Below, piece after piece: positions 40,601 through 54,852 of a DNA stretch of 64,000 bases. The DNA is taken from assembly GCA_949825025.1 (NCBI GenBank), contig OX463781.1:35853537-35917536 (forward strand). Reading direction: 5' to 3'. The notes under the pieces were generated by a model. That model worked only from the letters and a program-made list of their open reading frames with translations. It searched no databases and was not told the DNA's origin. This stretch comes from Siphlonurus alternatus (lineage: Eukaryota; Arthropoda; Insecta; Ephemeroptera; Siphlonuridae). Each line of letters begins with the position of its first letter. Position 1 is the stretch's first letter. The position numbers and the translations under genes were made by a program.

Positions 40601-42545
40601 TTAACTATAATATTATTCAGATAAGATGAATAAGTATATTATATATAAATATATATATAATAGATCAAAAGGTTGAGAGAAAACTCAAAAGTTATTTCAT
40701 GGTTTGTGGTTTTTATCTGTTGAGAATTTAAAGTAAATAAACAAAAGAACATGTTGGTAATATAATATTTAATCGTAAAAATATAATTGTTGATTAAATT
40801 TAGCTCTCAATTTTAAGATCATAATTAGATTTATTTTGTATTTTCACTTAATAAATAGCTGTTGAGCTTAAAAGTTTTTAAATGTTTTTCAATTAATATA
40901 AATTTTTCTTGTTATATACCTTCTAACATTCGTAACGTTAACACTGCCTAACACTTATGCTTCTAAAAAAGTTTATTTTATGTCGTGCTGGTTGCATAAC
41001 CACAAGGTGAGGGGAATTTAATTTTTAAAAAAAAAAAAATTATTTGAAAATCAATGTAATTTCTTAACCATAGTTTTTTATATTAATTTTCTCTGTAAAT
41101 GGAAAAGGGAACAATTATTTTTATCAACTAAAATTCACACAAAAAAAATCATTGTTACTACAAAATTACAAAATTATATGAATGATATTCTCGTATGAAT
41201 ATATAAAAAAAGGCAAAGTTTTGATCAAAATCAAGTTCTTTATTAACTTAATTAATCCCTTTAAAATTTCTTTAAAAAAATTACAAAAAAAAAAGATACA
41301 AAAAACATGAAAGCGGACATCAGAGGTTATTGTAAAGGTAGTTGGGTTGTGCAGAGATAGGAGATGGGGAAGGGGGGTGAGGGTGGAGTTAGAAAAGCAA
41401 GATTGAGAAGAGTATTAAAAATTTTACCATGAAAGGAAAAAAAAAAAATATAAAAATATACAGAAAATGAGTAACATAAAAAAAAGGGTGAGGGGGAAAA
41501 TATAAAAAAAAAGAAGAGAGAAAGAAAGAGAATCTCCCTAAGAAGAAAAAAAAGTTCTGTCATGTAATTACTATCATAAATACCATATTCATTTCTAGGT
41601 CTTATTTTGATGTTCTTTTGATGAAGATCAGAGTAGCATATAGTTCACTGCTCACTCCTCTAGTCTCTCTCCTCACGGCCATGGCTTAAAAATGTTATAG
41701 AGAAAAGAGCACGCCAACTGCTACTTTGCAATGAAACATACTACACCATGGCTAAGAAAACATCCGTAATTATTTATCATTTGAAGCGAAAAAAAGAAAA
41801 AAAAAATATATATATGATGTGCATAAAAATATAGTTACTCATATAAATACACACAGAAAAATGAGTATATATATGGTATATAAAAAAGTGTATATATATA
41901 TCTTTACTACATCAGTTATTTCTAAGCTCTTTTTATTTTTAGTAAAAAAAAAAAAGGAAAAAACTGGCTACTGAATATCTCACTTTTTAAAACCCTCCCC
42001 CTTAATCTACAATACTTACGGAAATTAAGATTTTTCTTTTATAAACATAAAAAAAAGAGGATGATGGTAGGGATCTCTTTTTTTAAACTTTCTCTTTGAA
42101 TAAGAGAGAAATTTAAATTCAAAATAATTCAGCCATTATAAAGTGGACTACAAGATGAGCAAGGAAGGGATCTACCAACACACACAGAGAGGCTAGCATA
42201 CTAACATTTTTATATTTTTTTACTCATCAAATAAATAATATCCTGGCGTATATAAAATAAAATTATAAAAAAATATAAATTATCTACAAATATTATTTTT
42301 ATTGTAAAATTTATCAAAAAATATATATTATATAAAAGAGAGGGGGAAAAAAAGAAGGGAGGGTGTTGGGGGTGACGAGGAGTATAGAGACAAGAGAGGG
42401 GGATGGGGGTGATAATCTACTCGACCTTGTCTGCAATAAAGAAGGGTCGTAACACTTCTCTCTCAAATCCTTAATCCGTACAATTGTAGTCACGCCAATT
42501 ACACAATAGGGCGGGAAAAAATGAAAAAGAAATATTAAAAGCATT

Positions 42546-42552
<7 letters not shown>
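37682..42552. other. AT-rich spacer
   Basis: Nearly 5 kb without a supportable gene. A patch at 38395-38560 is GC-richer and has an open frame (hydrophobic, Gly-rich middle) leading into a short (AAAT)n tail at 38566-38593. It might be an unrecognised retroelement end. A poly-A tract lies at 38980-39000. Frames at 38914-39252 and 41327-41563 are read through poly-A/T runs. Confidence 0.45.

Positions 42553-42627
<75 letters not shown>
42553..42627. repeat. (GA)n microsatellite
   Basis: About 75 bp of pure GA dinucleotides, immediately preceded by an imperfect GA stretch. Ser/Leu-repeat frames on the minus strand are artefacts. Confidence 0.98.
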
Positions 42628-42629
<2 letters not shown>

Positions 42630-43651
42630 GGCGCCGTGTTGATGTCTGATGCCAGTAGCAACAGACAATACTCTAGAATTATGCCACAATAGAAGATGAT
42701 TTTCCTTCAGGACTCATTACATAGCTTTTGTCGGACTTTCCTTTTGTCATATAGCGTTAAAGCAAAAGCAAGATATATTAGAGAAGAGAGAGTAAAGGCC
42801 ATGATTTTCGTTGTAGCTTTTATTCTTAACACGATGACCCCCCGAGTTTCAGCGGAAAAGAGAGAGAGAGAGAGCTACTGTTGCTGGTAGGAACATTAGC
42901 GGAGAGATGACTACAGCGGGATGCTGTACTGCTGATCTTTACATGGTATATGGAAGGGAGAAGAAGAAGACGTGAGCGCACAAGAAGAAAATTGATGAAA
43001 TGAATAGAGATAGTATAAGAAAAAAAAATCTTTATATAATACTACAGATGGAATTGTCAAAAGAAAAGAGGAGCTGGAACATTTTCTCCTTTTTTTTTTT
43101 CTTCTTTTATAACCAGTAGAGTTGTCGCTTGAAAATTTTTGCCCATAGCATCATCAATGTGGGAGAAACTTTGTACAATTTAGAGAAGAAAACGAGAGGT
43201 TGGGGACATCACCCATTCATTCGTCCATTCATTGCCATATAGTTTAGCAGACTCAAAATTTTCTCTCTCTTTTCTCACACCTAACACCAGCATCCTCTTT
43301 TCTTACTTCTCTGTATTATTAACTTCTTTATTCTTCAACATCATTTCTTTATAGCATGCAACCTTATTTGATAATTCTTACCACGTTTTTCAGTGTCTGA
43401 CTTCTTCTTAAAAGGAGTAGAACATATTTCCTTAATTTAAAAAAAAAAATAACAACAGTAATTTACTACTATTTTTTATGGAGAAAAAAAAAGTTGAGAA
43501 GTAGTATATAATATATAGAATTTATATAAATGATTATACCTTTTAAGTTTTTATTATTTTATACTAATTGTTTCCTGTGTGAATGAAAATCATAATAATA
43601 TTATTTATATTAGTTTAATATTGAAATGAATGAAATATAGACATTTTAATG
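42628..43651. other. Spacer, no gene seen
   Basis: The 64-codon frame at 42696-42890 contains a hydrophobic run (MIFVVAFILNT) but ends in a second GA run. There is no other support. Confidence 0.45.
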
Positions 43652-43770
43652 TACAGTCGTCGCCTTGTAATATTTCCCTTTGCGGCCTTGTTAATCACCA
43701 TGCTCCGTAAATATAACACATGGTAATTAACAAGGCTAAACGTGGAAAATTTTCCAAGGCAATGAGTGTA
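43652..43770. mobile_element. Mariner-like MITE, family B copy 2
   Basis: 119 bp, running TACAGTCGTCGCCTTG to ...AAGGCAATGAGTGTA. It shares TTGTTAATCACC and overall length with the copy at 31380. TA borders fit a Tc1/mariner MITE. Confidence 0.75.
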
Positions 43771-45300
43771 CATATGACCTCTATATAATCTGTATTCTAA
43801 TGCGACAAAATGAATGAAATTATACTTTTTTTTTAAATAATATTTTTCGCTACCAATAAAAAGTTTCTTATAAAAATAAAAAAAGTTACAGTATACAATT
43901 TTTTTTGTAAAATTAACAGGTAAATATTTAATGAGATAAAATTAAAATTTATAGAAAACAAAGATGTTTTTTATATTATATATAGTTTTCTAATCGTGAC
44001 TTTAATAAGAATTAATAAAAAAAAATCAGTTCTGGTTTCATCACGTATATATACAGTTATATAAGAGAAAAAAATTAATTAACGTTTAGGAATGAGAAAT
44101 AAACATGCGTTACGTCATTATATACGTGTTCTCTTTGCAAAAGGTTAAATCATTTTATTAAAAAAAAAAAAGGATAGAAACAAAAGCAACTAACTGAAGA
44201 AGAGGAGGTTACATACATGTGTGATGTATAAATAATAATAAAATAAGAGAAAATAAAATTTCTGTTGTAGATGACTTAATAATACGTTGTAGATTAACGG
44301 TAAAATACTTGACTGACTGCCTTGCTTAGTATTATATTTTATATGCTTGCTTATTATTTTCTGTAATAATAATAAGCGTGAATGTTACAAAACAAAAATA
44401 ATTCAAGTTTCAATATTGTTTTCTATAATATTATATGTTGAGTTATTTTAAAATTAATTATTATATAACGGTTTGCAATATTTACTGTTAAAAATATGAC
44501 GGAGAATTATTTTAATAAGTAATTGAATTGTTACAATTACACATATTTTCATAATTATGTTCATTCGAAATGTACACTCTATCAATATATTCGATAGAAA
44601 ATTAAAATAAATATAATTATACATTTTTATGCAAGATTTGAGTGCATGCAGTCTAAGTTTTTTATTACGCACCATCAGTTAAGCATGAGGCCTTTTGCTT
44701 CTTGCAAAAAGAAATGACTTATTTTTAAAGATGAAATTTGAACTATTAATTGTTTGATGCAAGCTTAATATTGAGATACAGTTTTAAAACAAAAATGGGA
44801 AAACTTTGACGCATTTTTAGGAACCTTTGTATTTAAATATTGAGAAAATTTTGATTCTCTTAAGGAGCTGATCTTGAAAGTTCACAATTTGTTGATAAAA
44901 ATGCATTTTGGTCATGAAGCATTTATAATTTTGAAGATTAAGCATTAAAAAAATAGATGTAATACTAAAAATTAAGTTCTATTATAATAAATGGGAACTG
45001 CTTTTAATAATTAACAAACTTCATAATATTCTTCATATAAACTTCAAATATTCACATATTAAATATACGTTACAACAAGTAATCAATTCTAATTTTTTTT
45101 TTCATTTTTTTATTACATGATATTGTACCAGCCAGGGATATACTCTCCCTATCAGCCGCTACAGAATACATATCGGTTCTTCAAGATTTTAATAAACAAA
45201 AATTATAAGTTTAACATAACCAATTTGTAAATAAACATAATAATTGATATTTCAACCATTATATCAGAAACGAAATATACAAAAGAAAGTGAGACAAAAC
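43771..45300. other. AT-rich spacer
   Basis: No gene seen. Confidence 0.5.
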
Positions 45301-45469
45301 AAAATTCATGAATAATACTAAGGAAACTACTTCTCATACAATCACCACTTTCATGATCATTATATGAAAAATTATTTAGTACTATTATGAACCTTAAACC
45401 ATATTTGCTTTAAACAAAAAAGAAAATTCATGAATAATACTAACGAAACTACTTCTCATACAATCACCA
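45301..45469. repeat. 47 bp direct duplication, 122 bp period
   Basis: The 47 bp unit at 45301-45347 (beginning AAAATTCATGAATAATACTA) recurs at 45423-45469 with a single mismatch. The 75 bp between the copies is unrelated. This looks like a local duplication of recent origin. Confidence 0.9.
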
Positions 45470-46796
45470 ATTAATAACAATTATATTACATAATCAAAGT
45501 TTATTCTTAACACTTGTGATACTGTTAGCCTGACTACAAAAAAAAAAAAAAAAAAAAAAAAAGCAAAAAAACATGATGCATGAACAATAATTAGACTTTT
45601 GACTTAATATGTAAAATATATTTTCCCCCCTTAAAACTTTGCTTTAATTCATTAGTAAGTCTACTTTGATCTCTATACTCTAATATACATAGTACATAAT
45701 GTTAGTTCAGAGAGCACCTAGTTATCAGCAAAGGGAGGAGGTGAATTTTCTCTATACTCGTGATGCTGGCCAGTCGAGTGATGGGGAAGAATAGATCAAT
45801 TATTCTACATGTAAACATGAGCTCCCTCTTTCTTCCCTTCATCTCATCCCCCCCTTTCCCTATATATTACTGTGACAAAGATTTCAGCGGCCAGAGCAGT
45901 AGCAAACCTCTCCCTCCCTCAGGACAGATTGAACGTACAAACAGACAGAATAATGAATTAAAGTAAAATCCGTTCTCTTTGTCTCTCTGACTGATGACCA
46001 TGTATATAGTTAAATCAAACTCGGACAAAAATAGGGAGGGACATTGCTCGTAAGGTCAATATTACAAAAAACGAGAAGGGATAGTGTACTTAATATACCA
46101 TCTATATACTATACTAAACCCAACATTTTTGGAGGAAAATAGAAAAATATGGGAGGGGGGAGTTAATTCCTAAATCCAAGAAAATGTAGATCATCAGATT
46201 ATAATTTTGCCTTAAAATATTATAGAAATATAAATTTACTAACAGTAAGATTGAAGATTATTTAGGGTATTTTTTTTTAAGTTTCGATTGTAAGCTTGAT
46301 TTTTGTAAATAAATTTTTCCGTCTTATTAAATTGTCCTCAAAATGTATAGTCCTAATCTTTTTAATTATGAATGTACCTTTATACATTTCCGTTGTTGTA
46401 ATTAGGATACCTAATTTTAACACAATGAGATAAATTAAAAATATAATGTTGGCCAGTATTGATATTATATTGTGTAAATATATTATATAGCTTACAAACG
46501 TACGTACTAATTGAAAATTTTGTTACTTGAAAACAACAAACGCTTTCAATGTTCGTGACATCCCTGTTAGTTTTGTAAGACGTTCAAAATATTATCAGTC
46601 TACTTAGCTTACTTAAACATCAGCTGTTGCATCACTTATATTTATACAATACAAATATTGAAATATGATTTAGTATAACTTAATTAAATTGTTTTCACTC
46701 TGGTCATCACTTAAATTGTACAACAACAGTGTAAAAATATATCAACTTGATAATTTTAAGTTTAGGTCAGTAGATATGATTATAGCCAATTTCACC
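45470..46796. other. AT-rich spacer
   Basis: A poly-A tract of 25 residues lies at 45538-45562. The frame at 45760-45966 has no recognisable features. Confidence 0.5.
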
Positions 46797-47110
46797 GGTG
46801 CATTTCCATGGAACGATGTCGAGCGGAGCTTGGCGGGCCCAAAAAAGTGCACTTGCTTCAATGTTATATTGGCGGCCATGCTGGCGATAAAATCACTTCC
46901 CACAAGGCGAGGAAATCCCGAGTCTCTAAGTGGCTATAGCATCGATTTTCTCGCTTTCCCCGCTCCATGGATATGCACCTTAAATATTGTATGGTAGCCA
47001 TATTGGTGAGAGAAAATTGCTTTATTTTTATCGCCAACATGGCCGCCATATAATTTTAAAACAAGTGCGCTTTTCTCGTCCCGCTTGATATCGCTCCATG
47101 GAAAAGCACC
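46797..47110. mobile_element. Inverted-repeat element with an extra internal copy of its end
   Basis: The left end GGTGCATTTCCATGGAACGA and the reverse complement of the right end, GGTGCTTTTCCATGGAGCGA, match. The match continues for about 85 bp with moderate divergence, including GTGCACTTG/GCGCACTTG and GGCGGCCATG(C/T)TGGCGATAA. A third copy of the terminal motif, GGTGCATATCCATGGAGCGG, is read on the minus strand at about 46957-46976, inside the element. No clear target duplication was found. The overlapping frames at 46689-46997 and 46864-47049 are not genes. Confidence 0.7.
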
Positions 47111-48485
47111 TTAAAAAGGGTAAAAGGGTTGATAAGGGTCACCTAGAGTAACTTAACTCTCTCCCTTTCTCCCTGATGATGATACATCATCTCCTCAATC
47201 CCTTGACATTGCACCCTCTCCCTTCCAATACTTCAACCCTAACACTAATCGGTAAATGAGACGTCCAGTACATGAAACTTTAAAGAGTTTTTGTTAAAGA
47301 ATGAAGTGGATGAGAAAGAGAGAGAATAACGAAAGTGGAAAAATTGAAGTAGAATTGCGTTGTAGCAAAAAAAAAAAAAAAAGGTAGATATATAGAGAGG
47401 ATGGATCCTTTTTAGCTTGATCAAATATGTATGGGGTTGTGGGTGTAGAGGAGTTGTGTGGAGAAAGAAAGAAGAGGTCTTACGGGAGTGGTTGGTGGTA
47501 CCCGAGTCAGGGGAGCCACTTGGGTCATCTCATGGTATCTATATATAAGCAAAAGGCCAAGCTATGTGTAGTATAGGGGGTCACAAAGAATGGGAATTGA
47601 GACACAAGCTATATAAAGTTGATATAGAGGATGAAAAGAGATGATACAATATTGTAAAAACTACTTTCATGTTATATAAAGATATTGTATTGCATGTAAT
47701 ATCATATCAAATCTTTATATGTATGTAGATATGAAAAATAAGAAGCAAGTGACCGCACAGATGTGACCTCTATGAATTGTAAAGTAAATCTCATTATTAA
47801 TTTAAAATGAATAAAAATCATATTTTGTACATAGATACTACAATAAAAATACATGTTGTATTTATACACAAATGGTAGCAATGTTCTATGTATACATGTG
47901 CAATGAAAACATAATAAAAAGTAGTGTAGAACTTTTTACTGGGCAGTATACAGTCTTTGCATAATATTATACCATGATTTTAGTTAAATTTCCCAGGTTT
48001 GATATTAAAATTAATGTTTGAAATATTGAGTGACGTCACAGATACCACTACTATCAAATTATATTTACATAATTGTAATATTTGACAAATTCCATGCATA
48101 GTGAAACTATAAGGTTGTGAATCAGATCCCACTTTTTCTCATGGCACCTTACTCAAAGAAATGTGTCAAAAATAATATAGAGCTCTTTATTTAATGAAAT
48201 AATCCTTTAGGTGATCCATTATCAATTACTGTATAATACGTTGTGTAGGCAGGGTTGTATACATTATAGCATTATAAGTAAATTACCCATCTAATCCATC
48301 TACACTGGCCATTACAGGGGGTATATAACCTATTATTTAATAAATAGAAAAAAAATAGATTTTTAATATTGTATATTCTATTCATTTATTCAATAACAAA
48401 TATTATGCAGGTTGTCCATTGTAGTTTATACAGCTGATAAAAGCTATTTTTTTCTTATCTCTATGTATTATTTAATGGGACCTTC

Positions 48486-48487
<2 letters not shown>
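47111..48487. other. AT-rich spacer
   Basis: No gene. TGACGTCA lies at 48031-48038. Confidence 0.5.

Positions 48488-48561
<74 letters not shown>
48488..48561. repeat. (AT)n microsatellite
   Basis: About 74 bp of alternating AT. Confidence 0.97.
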
Positions 48562-48562
<1 letters not shown>

Positions 48563-48797
48563 TGTACATATATGTATATTATAAATATGTATATTATACA
48601 GATTATTCTGTTTTTTGTACGAATGATCGAATGGTTACAAAAAGTAAAAGGTGTTATCATCAATATAACAATCGTATCAAATCTATAGATTATAGATTAT
48701 TGAACTACTTCTTCAATGATTGTAATTAATCATTTAAAACACATAAAGTATATTATAACTCATGATATAGTTATACATGAAACAAAGGTGTAGTAGC

Positions 48798-48849
48798 GGG
48801 GACCAAAATGTGTCAATTGCCCCAAAATACCAACCAATCAATCAATCAA
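48798..48849 (+). mobile_element. Truncated retroelement 3' tail, copy 2
   Basis: GGGGACCAAAATGTGTCAAT followed by TGCCCCAAAATACC and then CAAT repeats. It is the shortest of the three copies: homology starts about 8 bp further in than in the copy at 61089. Confidence 0.6.
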
Positions 48850-50099
48850 AGATGTTAGTACAGAGAACATGATTTGTTTTCCGTCGGGAAAAAATGAAAA
48901 TTATACCCTTGTCTGATTTGTTAGCGCTGATGCAGATCTAAGACACAAAGATATTCAGATTTGCAATTTTAGAAGAGGTAAGAAGAAAAGATTTTAAAGA
49001 CGTTGAATTTTACTATTCGTCTCTATAAATTGCAGGGCAAGTTCAAGCTGTCTCCAAGTATACATGCAATTATGTAATGCGATTGTATATACGATTAATT
49101 TTAATTAATTTGTCTTAAATTGAAACATACATATATCTTTTCCTCTAAAATTTTTTGCATGCAGCACATAACAAAATCAGATAGGGTTAACGTTAAAGAT
49201 GACTTGAGGGACAGTTGATTGATTTGAAATTTTTACACCAATTGATTATTTATATTGCAGTCAACAGTTCCGTTCTTCTTTTGATCGTCACTTTTAATTC
49301 GTCTCTCTCTCTCTCTATTTCTCTCTGACCCATATTTTTGCTTGCATATATATATGGACGGGCCATCGAGTTGTTCATTAGTGCAAAAAATTCAAATCTG
49401 TACATTGTTGATGAAATTAACTTGTCTTCATTTATTTCGAGATTTATTTTGTATTTCTTTTGTGACCGTTCGGAGATAGCATTTTCTTTTTGTTATATCA
49501 AATGTAAAATATGCAAAAAGTATACTAGCCTGATTTGTTATAATTATAAACCATTCTAAATTCCCAATAAAATTCTCATCATAATTAAAAACATAGCTAT
49601 AAAACGTCAACTTTAATAAAAGAAATAATAATTTTATACATTTTTTTTGTTACATTCTATTAAGCAAAATATTTTAAAAGTAAAAAGTAATAAAAATATT
49701 TAATTAATGGAAATATCTTGTTCCTCAAGAGAATTTTGTTATTTGAAAAAAAAAAAAAAAAAAAAAGTTTATCAAATAAAATAAAAATGTTAATAAATTT
49801 AATCAAACATTATTTAGTAAATATAAATGAATAAAAATTATTATTCATAAAAAAAAAGTTAGATTCTAGAAAAAAAAGCTGCAAAGAACCAGTTTTAATG
49901 ACGTCATATAGAGATGATCTTCTTTAGTTTCCTTGTCACCTCATTTTAAATCGACGAAGAGTCTCTCAGATTGTCATATCAATGTGAAAGAAGAAGAGAT
50001 CGTAACTTTGTTGCGGATGAAAATTAATGTTATGTGTGACCTGTATGAGTTTAACATATTTTACATTACAAATTTAGATTGTATGTTTATAATATCATG

Positions 50100-50144
<45 letters not shown>

Positions 50145-52844
50145 TGACCACTCGGTACTCTTGAGACATCTGCAAAGGTTCACTGAACTTTTTATCCCCT
50201 ATGCGAAGAAGCAAACGTTCAGTCTCACTTCTTGGTCCTGCCTACCTACCACCTCCTATATACTAACCGGTAATTAACTCAATCTGAGAGCCAGGGAAGC
50301 GGCTACTGATGCTGTTGTATAGTTGACATATAGAAGGCTGTTAAAAAGATACACACTTGCTGTATCCAAATCAAGGGATCCGCCTTTGTAAAACTACTTT
50401 GTATTCATAGCTTTTTACATAAGTGACTTCTTTTTTATTATTATTATTATTATTTTTTAAAAGAAACAATCATAAATAATTATTTGAAAGCTACTGAATT
50501 TTTATTATTACGCATTTATAAATATATTATAATATTATTATAAAATTCTAATTATATATTATAAAAACCAATATAATTTATAACATTATATAAATTTTAA
50601 GATAAATATTGTAATACATTTTAAATTATATGTCTATTTTATTACAGTGTGATCATTTTTTTTAAAAATAATTGGCATTATTGGGGGCAGGAAATGTGAA
50701 TAAATTTATAAGAAAAAAATTAAAAGAAAGGAAGACGAAAAAAAATCGATTAGAGTTATTAGGTTCTATCCTGTAATGACTTTTTCTTGTACTCTTTTGT
50801 ATATAAATACACTGGTGTCCACAATTATCTCCAAACATGATGATTACGGCAAATTCTTGCCGTTTCTTGCTGTTAATTCTTGCTGTTTTTCTAATAAAAT
50901 GAATTGAATCGAAGTTATTTCTAATATTTTTCTTACATCTTTTTTATATCATCATGCAGCACTAACACAAAATCAGGATGAAATTTGCTATTACGTCATA
51001 GTCTTGCACTTAGTTTTCATATGAATGCAAGATAACTCCTTTCTTGATTATATACTATAACGTCACAAAATATTTTACTTTAATTTAAGAGTGCTATAGA
51101 GAATTACACAAATAAATATAACAAAAAGAACACAGATTTTACATACCCAATATATGAAATAAAAAAAAATGCAAAGTAAAAAATGAAAAGGTAAAAAAAA
51201 AAAAATCTTATTACAGAAGTATAATAATACTGTATGCTACAAAAAGTGAGACTATAATATATATCAGTTTATCCATCTAAAAGTTTTGTTTAAAAACCCA
51301 GCTGAAGCAATAAAACTAAAGAATATGTGTTATAGTTTATTAAAAGAAAGACATAAATAATGTTCTTCAAGCTGACTGTTTCTTAGACATGTTAATCAAG
51401 AATAGTTTAGAGCACTCGTTTTAAAATCTCATCAACAAAAATATAATATAAATTGTTGATCGCAAGTAAACTTTAAGGTTTATGCCCTAATATACCAGTT
51501 TTGTAAGTTGAGATGTTAAAATCGTGGTAATAAAATATTTTTAATTATTACCAGTATACAATTTTAATAGTTCAATGAACTTGAGCTATATTATAAATTC
51601 ACAGAAAAATTTAATTTTATTATTTTTATAACAGATCACAAATTAAAATGCATTGTTGGATTAAAATAATTAGGAGAAAAAAACACATCATGTGCCTTGA
51701 ATTATAATGAAAAAATTTATTAGGTTAAAGACTCCTTAATTTGTACTATATAATAAAATTATAAATATGCACATAAATATCAGCAATGACGTTTAGTGAC
51801 ATAAAATAAATTAGATGTTATAAATTAATATTTTCAGATAAGAAACTGATAAGAATATATATATTTTATTTTGATAAAAATCTATCACAAATATTAATTA
51901 ATTAAGAATATTACTACTGTGTTATAATAAAAAAAATTGACTTATTTTCTTGGTTACTATTATTATAATACTTCTATTTCTTTAACGCTACGATGAAAGC
52001 GTTCACATCAAGCTACAAAGACAGAATATTACCTAGATATAAGTACGGTAATAAAGCTGACATAGGACATGTATATACACATGGCCCATGGCTGCAGCAT
52101 CAAGAGTCATCAAAGGACCAAAGGACTTCTTCTCATCTGTGTATATATATTCTTTTTACTCTAGTTAAACTCACTCATCACTAAAAATATAACATCTTTA
52201 AAAACTTGAATGACTTCTTCAAAATAATAATAATAATCCCCTATCATAACTTATAATAATAAAAAATATTTTCCTTTTTTTTTTTTTTTTTTTTTTCAAA
52301 GAACCAAAAGAACCAAAAGAAAATCAGCGGGATACCTGTCTCCACTCCCTTTTTTAATATAATATAGTCTTTCTTTCATAAGATACCGCAAATTTTATAT
52401 TTTTTAAAGACGTAACGTTCTTTATAAAAGTCTACGATGAAACTGTAAATTGTGTGCTAATTATTTCATTTTTATTAAGTTCATTATATTATGTTCTATA
52501 TTATATCACAAACTTATGCTATTAATTTACAAATATTTAGATCAATATCATAAGTATCCCATTATGAATGTATGAAGCTTATTTAATGATGTCTTTTTAT
52601 TTGTGGCAATAATCATTAATATTACGTTTTACACACAGACTGGAACATGTTATAGAACATTGTATATTATATGTTGAATTTTTGTTAAATTTTTGGCTGA
52701 ATAACTAATTTAAAATTAATTTAAAAATAAGAATATAGTCTACTACTAATAATAATTAATGTTTAAAAAATCTTATCATATTTTATAGCTTGATCCCTAT
52801 GTCCAGAGTATGATTATGAACGTTGCATTATATTCACACTGTGA
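48850..52844. other. AT-rich spacer
   Basis: No supportable gene in 4 kb. Features are a (GA)n run at 50104-50139, TGACGTCA at 49899-49906, poly-A at 49746-49765 and 22 T residues at 52275-52296. Frames at 49338-49559, 49933-50277 and 51993-52184 have no recognisable motifs. Confidence 0.5.
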
Positions 52845-52975
52845 GAGCTCCTACATGGCACTGAAAGTCATATTCAATTCGGTTTTTATCGTCTATATTC
52901 GGGAGTATTTCGTCTTATGTTTAGCCTGTGAGGTTCGTCGTTATACAAATAACAGAATTTAATAATTTCACATTA
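52845..52975 (+). repeat. Dispersed repeat family C, copy 2
   Basis: Shares the TTTTTATCGTCTATATTCGG and GAGTATTTCGTCTTATGTTT core with the copy at 31500, followed by a TTATACAAAT...AATAATTT segment. It is more decayed than the other copies. Confidence 0.5.
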
Positions 52976-53247
52976 AATTTTTAGATACTTACTCTAAGTA
53001 CAATTTTTGTAATTTTATTGATTATCTTTTTTTCAGTATATACAGAATTAGATATGGAGTACTTTCATGCGAAAAGTACTGAAAATGAGGTTCAATAAGT
53101 ACATTTAATGTACTGAGCCCTTATAATAAGGAGAAATTAATTATATACTGAAGTTAAATTCAGCATCTAATATTTAAGTGTGAATATTAAATGTGAGACG
53201 CATGGCATTCAGTATAGAATCTGATGGAGGTGTGCTTTGTTTTTCAG

Positions 53248-53344
53248 CGTGGTCCATGAGGGATGCTGCGCTGTTTGTCATCTTTCACCGAGACACAATA
53301 ACCTCTCCTGCCATGTAAACATCCTGCCGGGCCATATCTTATAA
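53248..53344 (+). CDS. Possible last exon, unidentified
   Basis: CTTTGTTTTTCAG ending at 53247 is a strong-looking acceptor. The following balanced-composition stretch is open in two frames: one gives VVHEGCCAVCHLSPRHNNLS and continues to a stop at 53342-53344, and the other gives WSMRDAALFVIFHRDTITSP and stops earlier. Neither is recognised. It is offered only because the local base composition and acceptor stand out from the spacer. Confidence 0.18.
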
Positions 53345-54082
53345 CGAGAGTGATTTGTTTTAAAAATATTGTTGGAGGACGAATCTCAGGCACTCGAGAG
53401 TGAGATTATTTATTAATAAAAATTGAATACAAACTTTACAATTAATAAAGGTAATATTAATATTTCAAGTTGATTTGTTTTATCACTTTGATGAGAAGAA
53501 ATAAGGTTTAAATGTAACAAAGCCATAGGGAAAGAAACCGAAAATGGAACTGTTGTTAGAAATTTCCCCACTTGAATTTCTTCAAAACAAAAGTGATTAA
53601 TTAAGTTTCAGAGCATTAATTATTTCATTCAATTTCATCAGAATATTATTTTATGACTACGAATATATATGACAATAATTAAGGTTAGTCCTTAAATTAA
53701 TTAAAATACAGTAGTACATAATAGAAAATTACACTTCTTATTCCTCCAATTTTATCAAGTTCACTAATTTGCTTAATAATTTAATTACTAGAATTTACTT
53801 TAAACAAAAGTTAAATATTTCACATGGGTTACTATTAAAGATAAAAAAAAAACTGCTGCAGTAAAAAATAAAATTCTTTATACCTTCTTTTATACACAGT
53901 GACAATATAGAACAGTATTCTCATAAAAAAAACATTTTGTGGCGATATATAAGAAAGGAGAAGCAATAGATATCTACATTTTATTACTCCAATTCGTCTC
54001 ACATATTCCCCTGAGAATATATTATCTATAATATTAAGAAGAAGTATCATACCAAATGCTGGACAATTGAAATATTTCTATA

Positions 54083-54133
<51 letters not shown>

Positions 54134-54852
54134 AGGCTATAAAAATGAATATTTGCAGCCTGTCATTTTAAAACTTTTTAACCATTTATTATTAGAAAAT
54201 ACATACAATATGAAAGAGTATATAAGAAATGTCCGAACCAAGTGCTAATGTTAAATATTTTATGAATATATTTCTCCCCTATTTTTTCTATTTTATTATT
54301 GTAAATTTGAAGACGAAAAAAAAAAATGTTTCTTTTTTTAGATTGTTATTGAAGGGGGGGGGGGTCAGATGGTCTTTTCTTTGTTGGTGAATTGTGTGAT
54401 GTGGCCCGGCCGGCTGCACGCAACAGCCACGCTCCTACCATCATATCCCATGGGGGTACCAACTCAAAAGTCCACTCACAAAGTTAACTTACTTCTGGAG
54501 TTCCCAAGCCGCGTAATAAACTTGGTATTATTTCTGCATCGTAACTTTGTATTAACGTTAGACACATTGCATACAGCAGCAGTAGCATCTATATATACGG
54601 TAACTGTATCACTATTATATTACATACAAAAGTAGAATAGGGAGGGGAGAAGGGGGGGGGAGAGGTACACAAAATATATAAAAAAGAATAGCAAACAATT
54701 TATTGTTCATTAAAACATTAAATCAATGTTTATTGGCGAAATAATTAATAAAAGTTATAAGAGCTTTTAATAATCTTATCACATAGCAAGTCGATAGGAT
54801 TCGAAGTTATAACCTTCAGATTGGATACAGGTAGAACTTATTACCTCCATAC
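53345..54852. other. AT-rich spacer
   Basis: Contains 48 consecutive A residues at 54084-54131 and a G-run at 54355-54364. The GC-richer block 54360-54620 has an 88-codon plus-strand frame without recognisable features. Confidence 0.5.

Noticed and set aside
42696..42890. Small frame with a signal-peptide-like run
   Set aside because: It ends in a GA run, has no homology that I recognise, and a hydrophobic run is common by chance in AT-rich frames.
54785..54850. Second tRNA-like patch on the minus strand (AATCTGAAGG...TTCGAATCC)
   Set aside because: The T-stem and anticodon stem do not pair. A single B-box-like word is insufficient.
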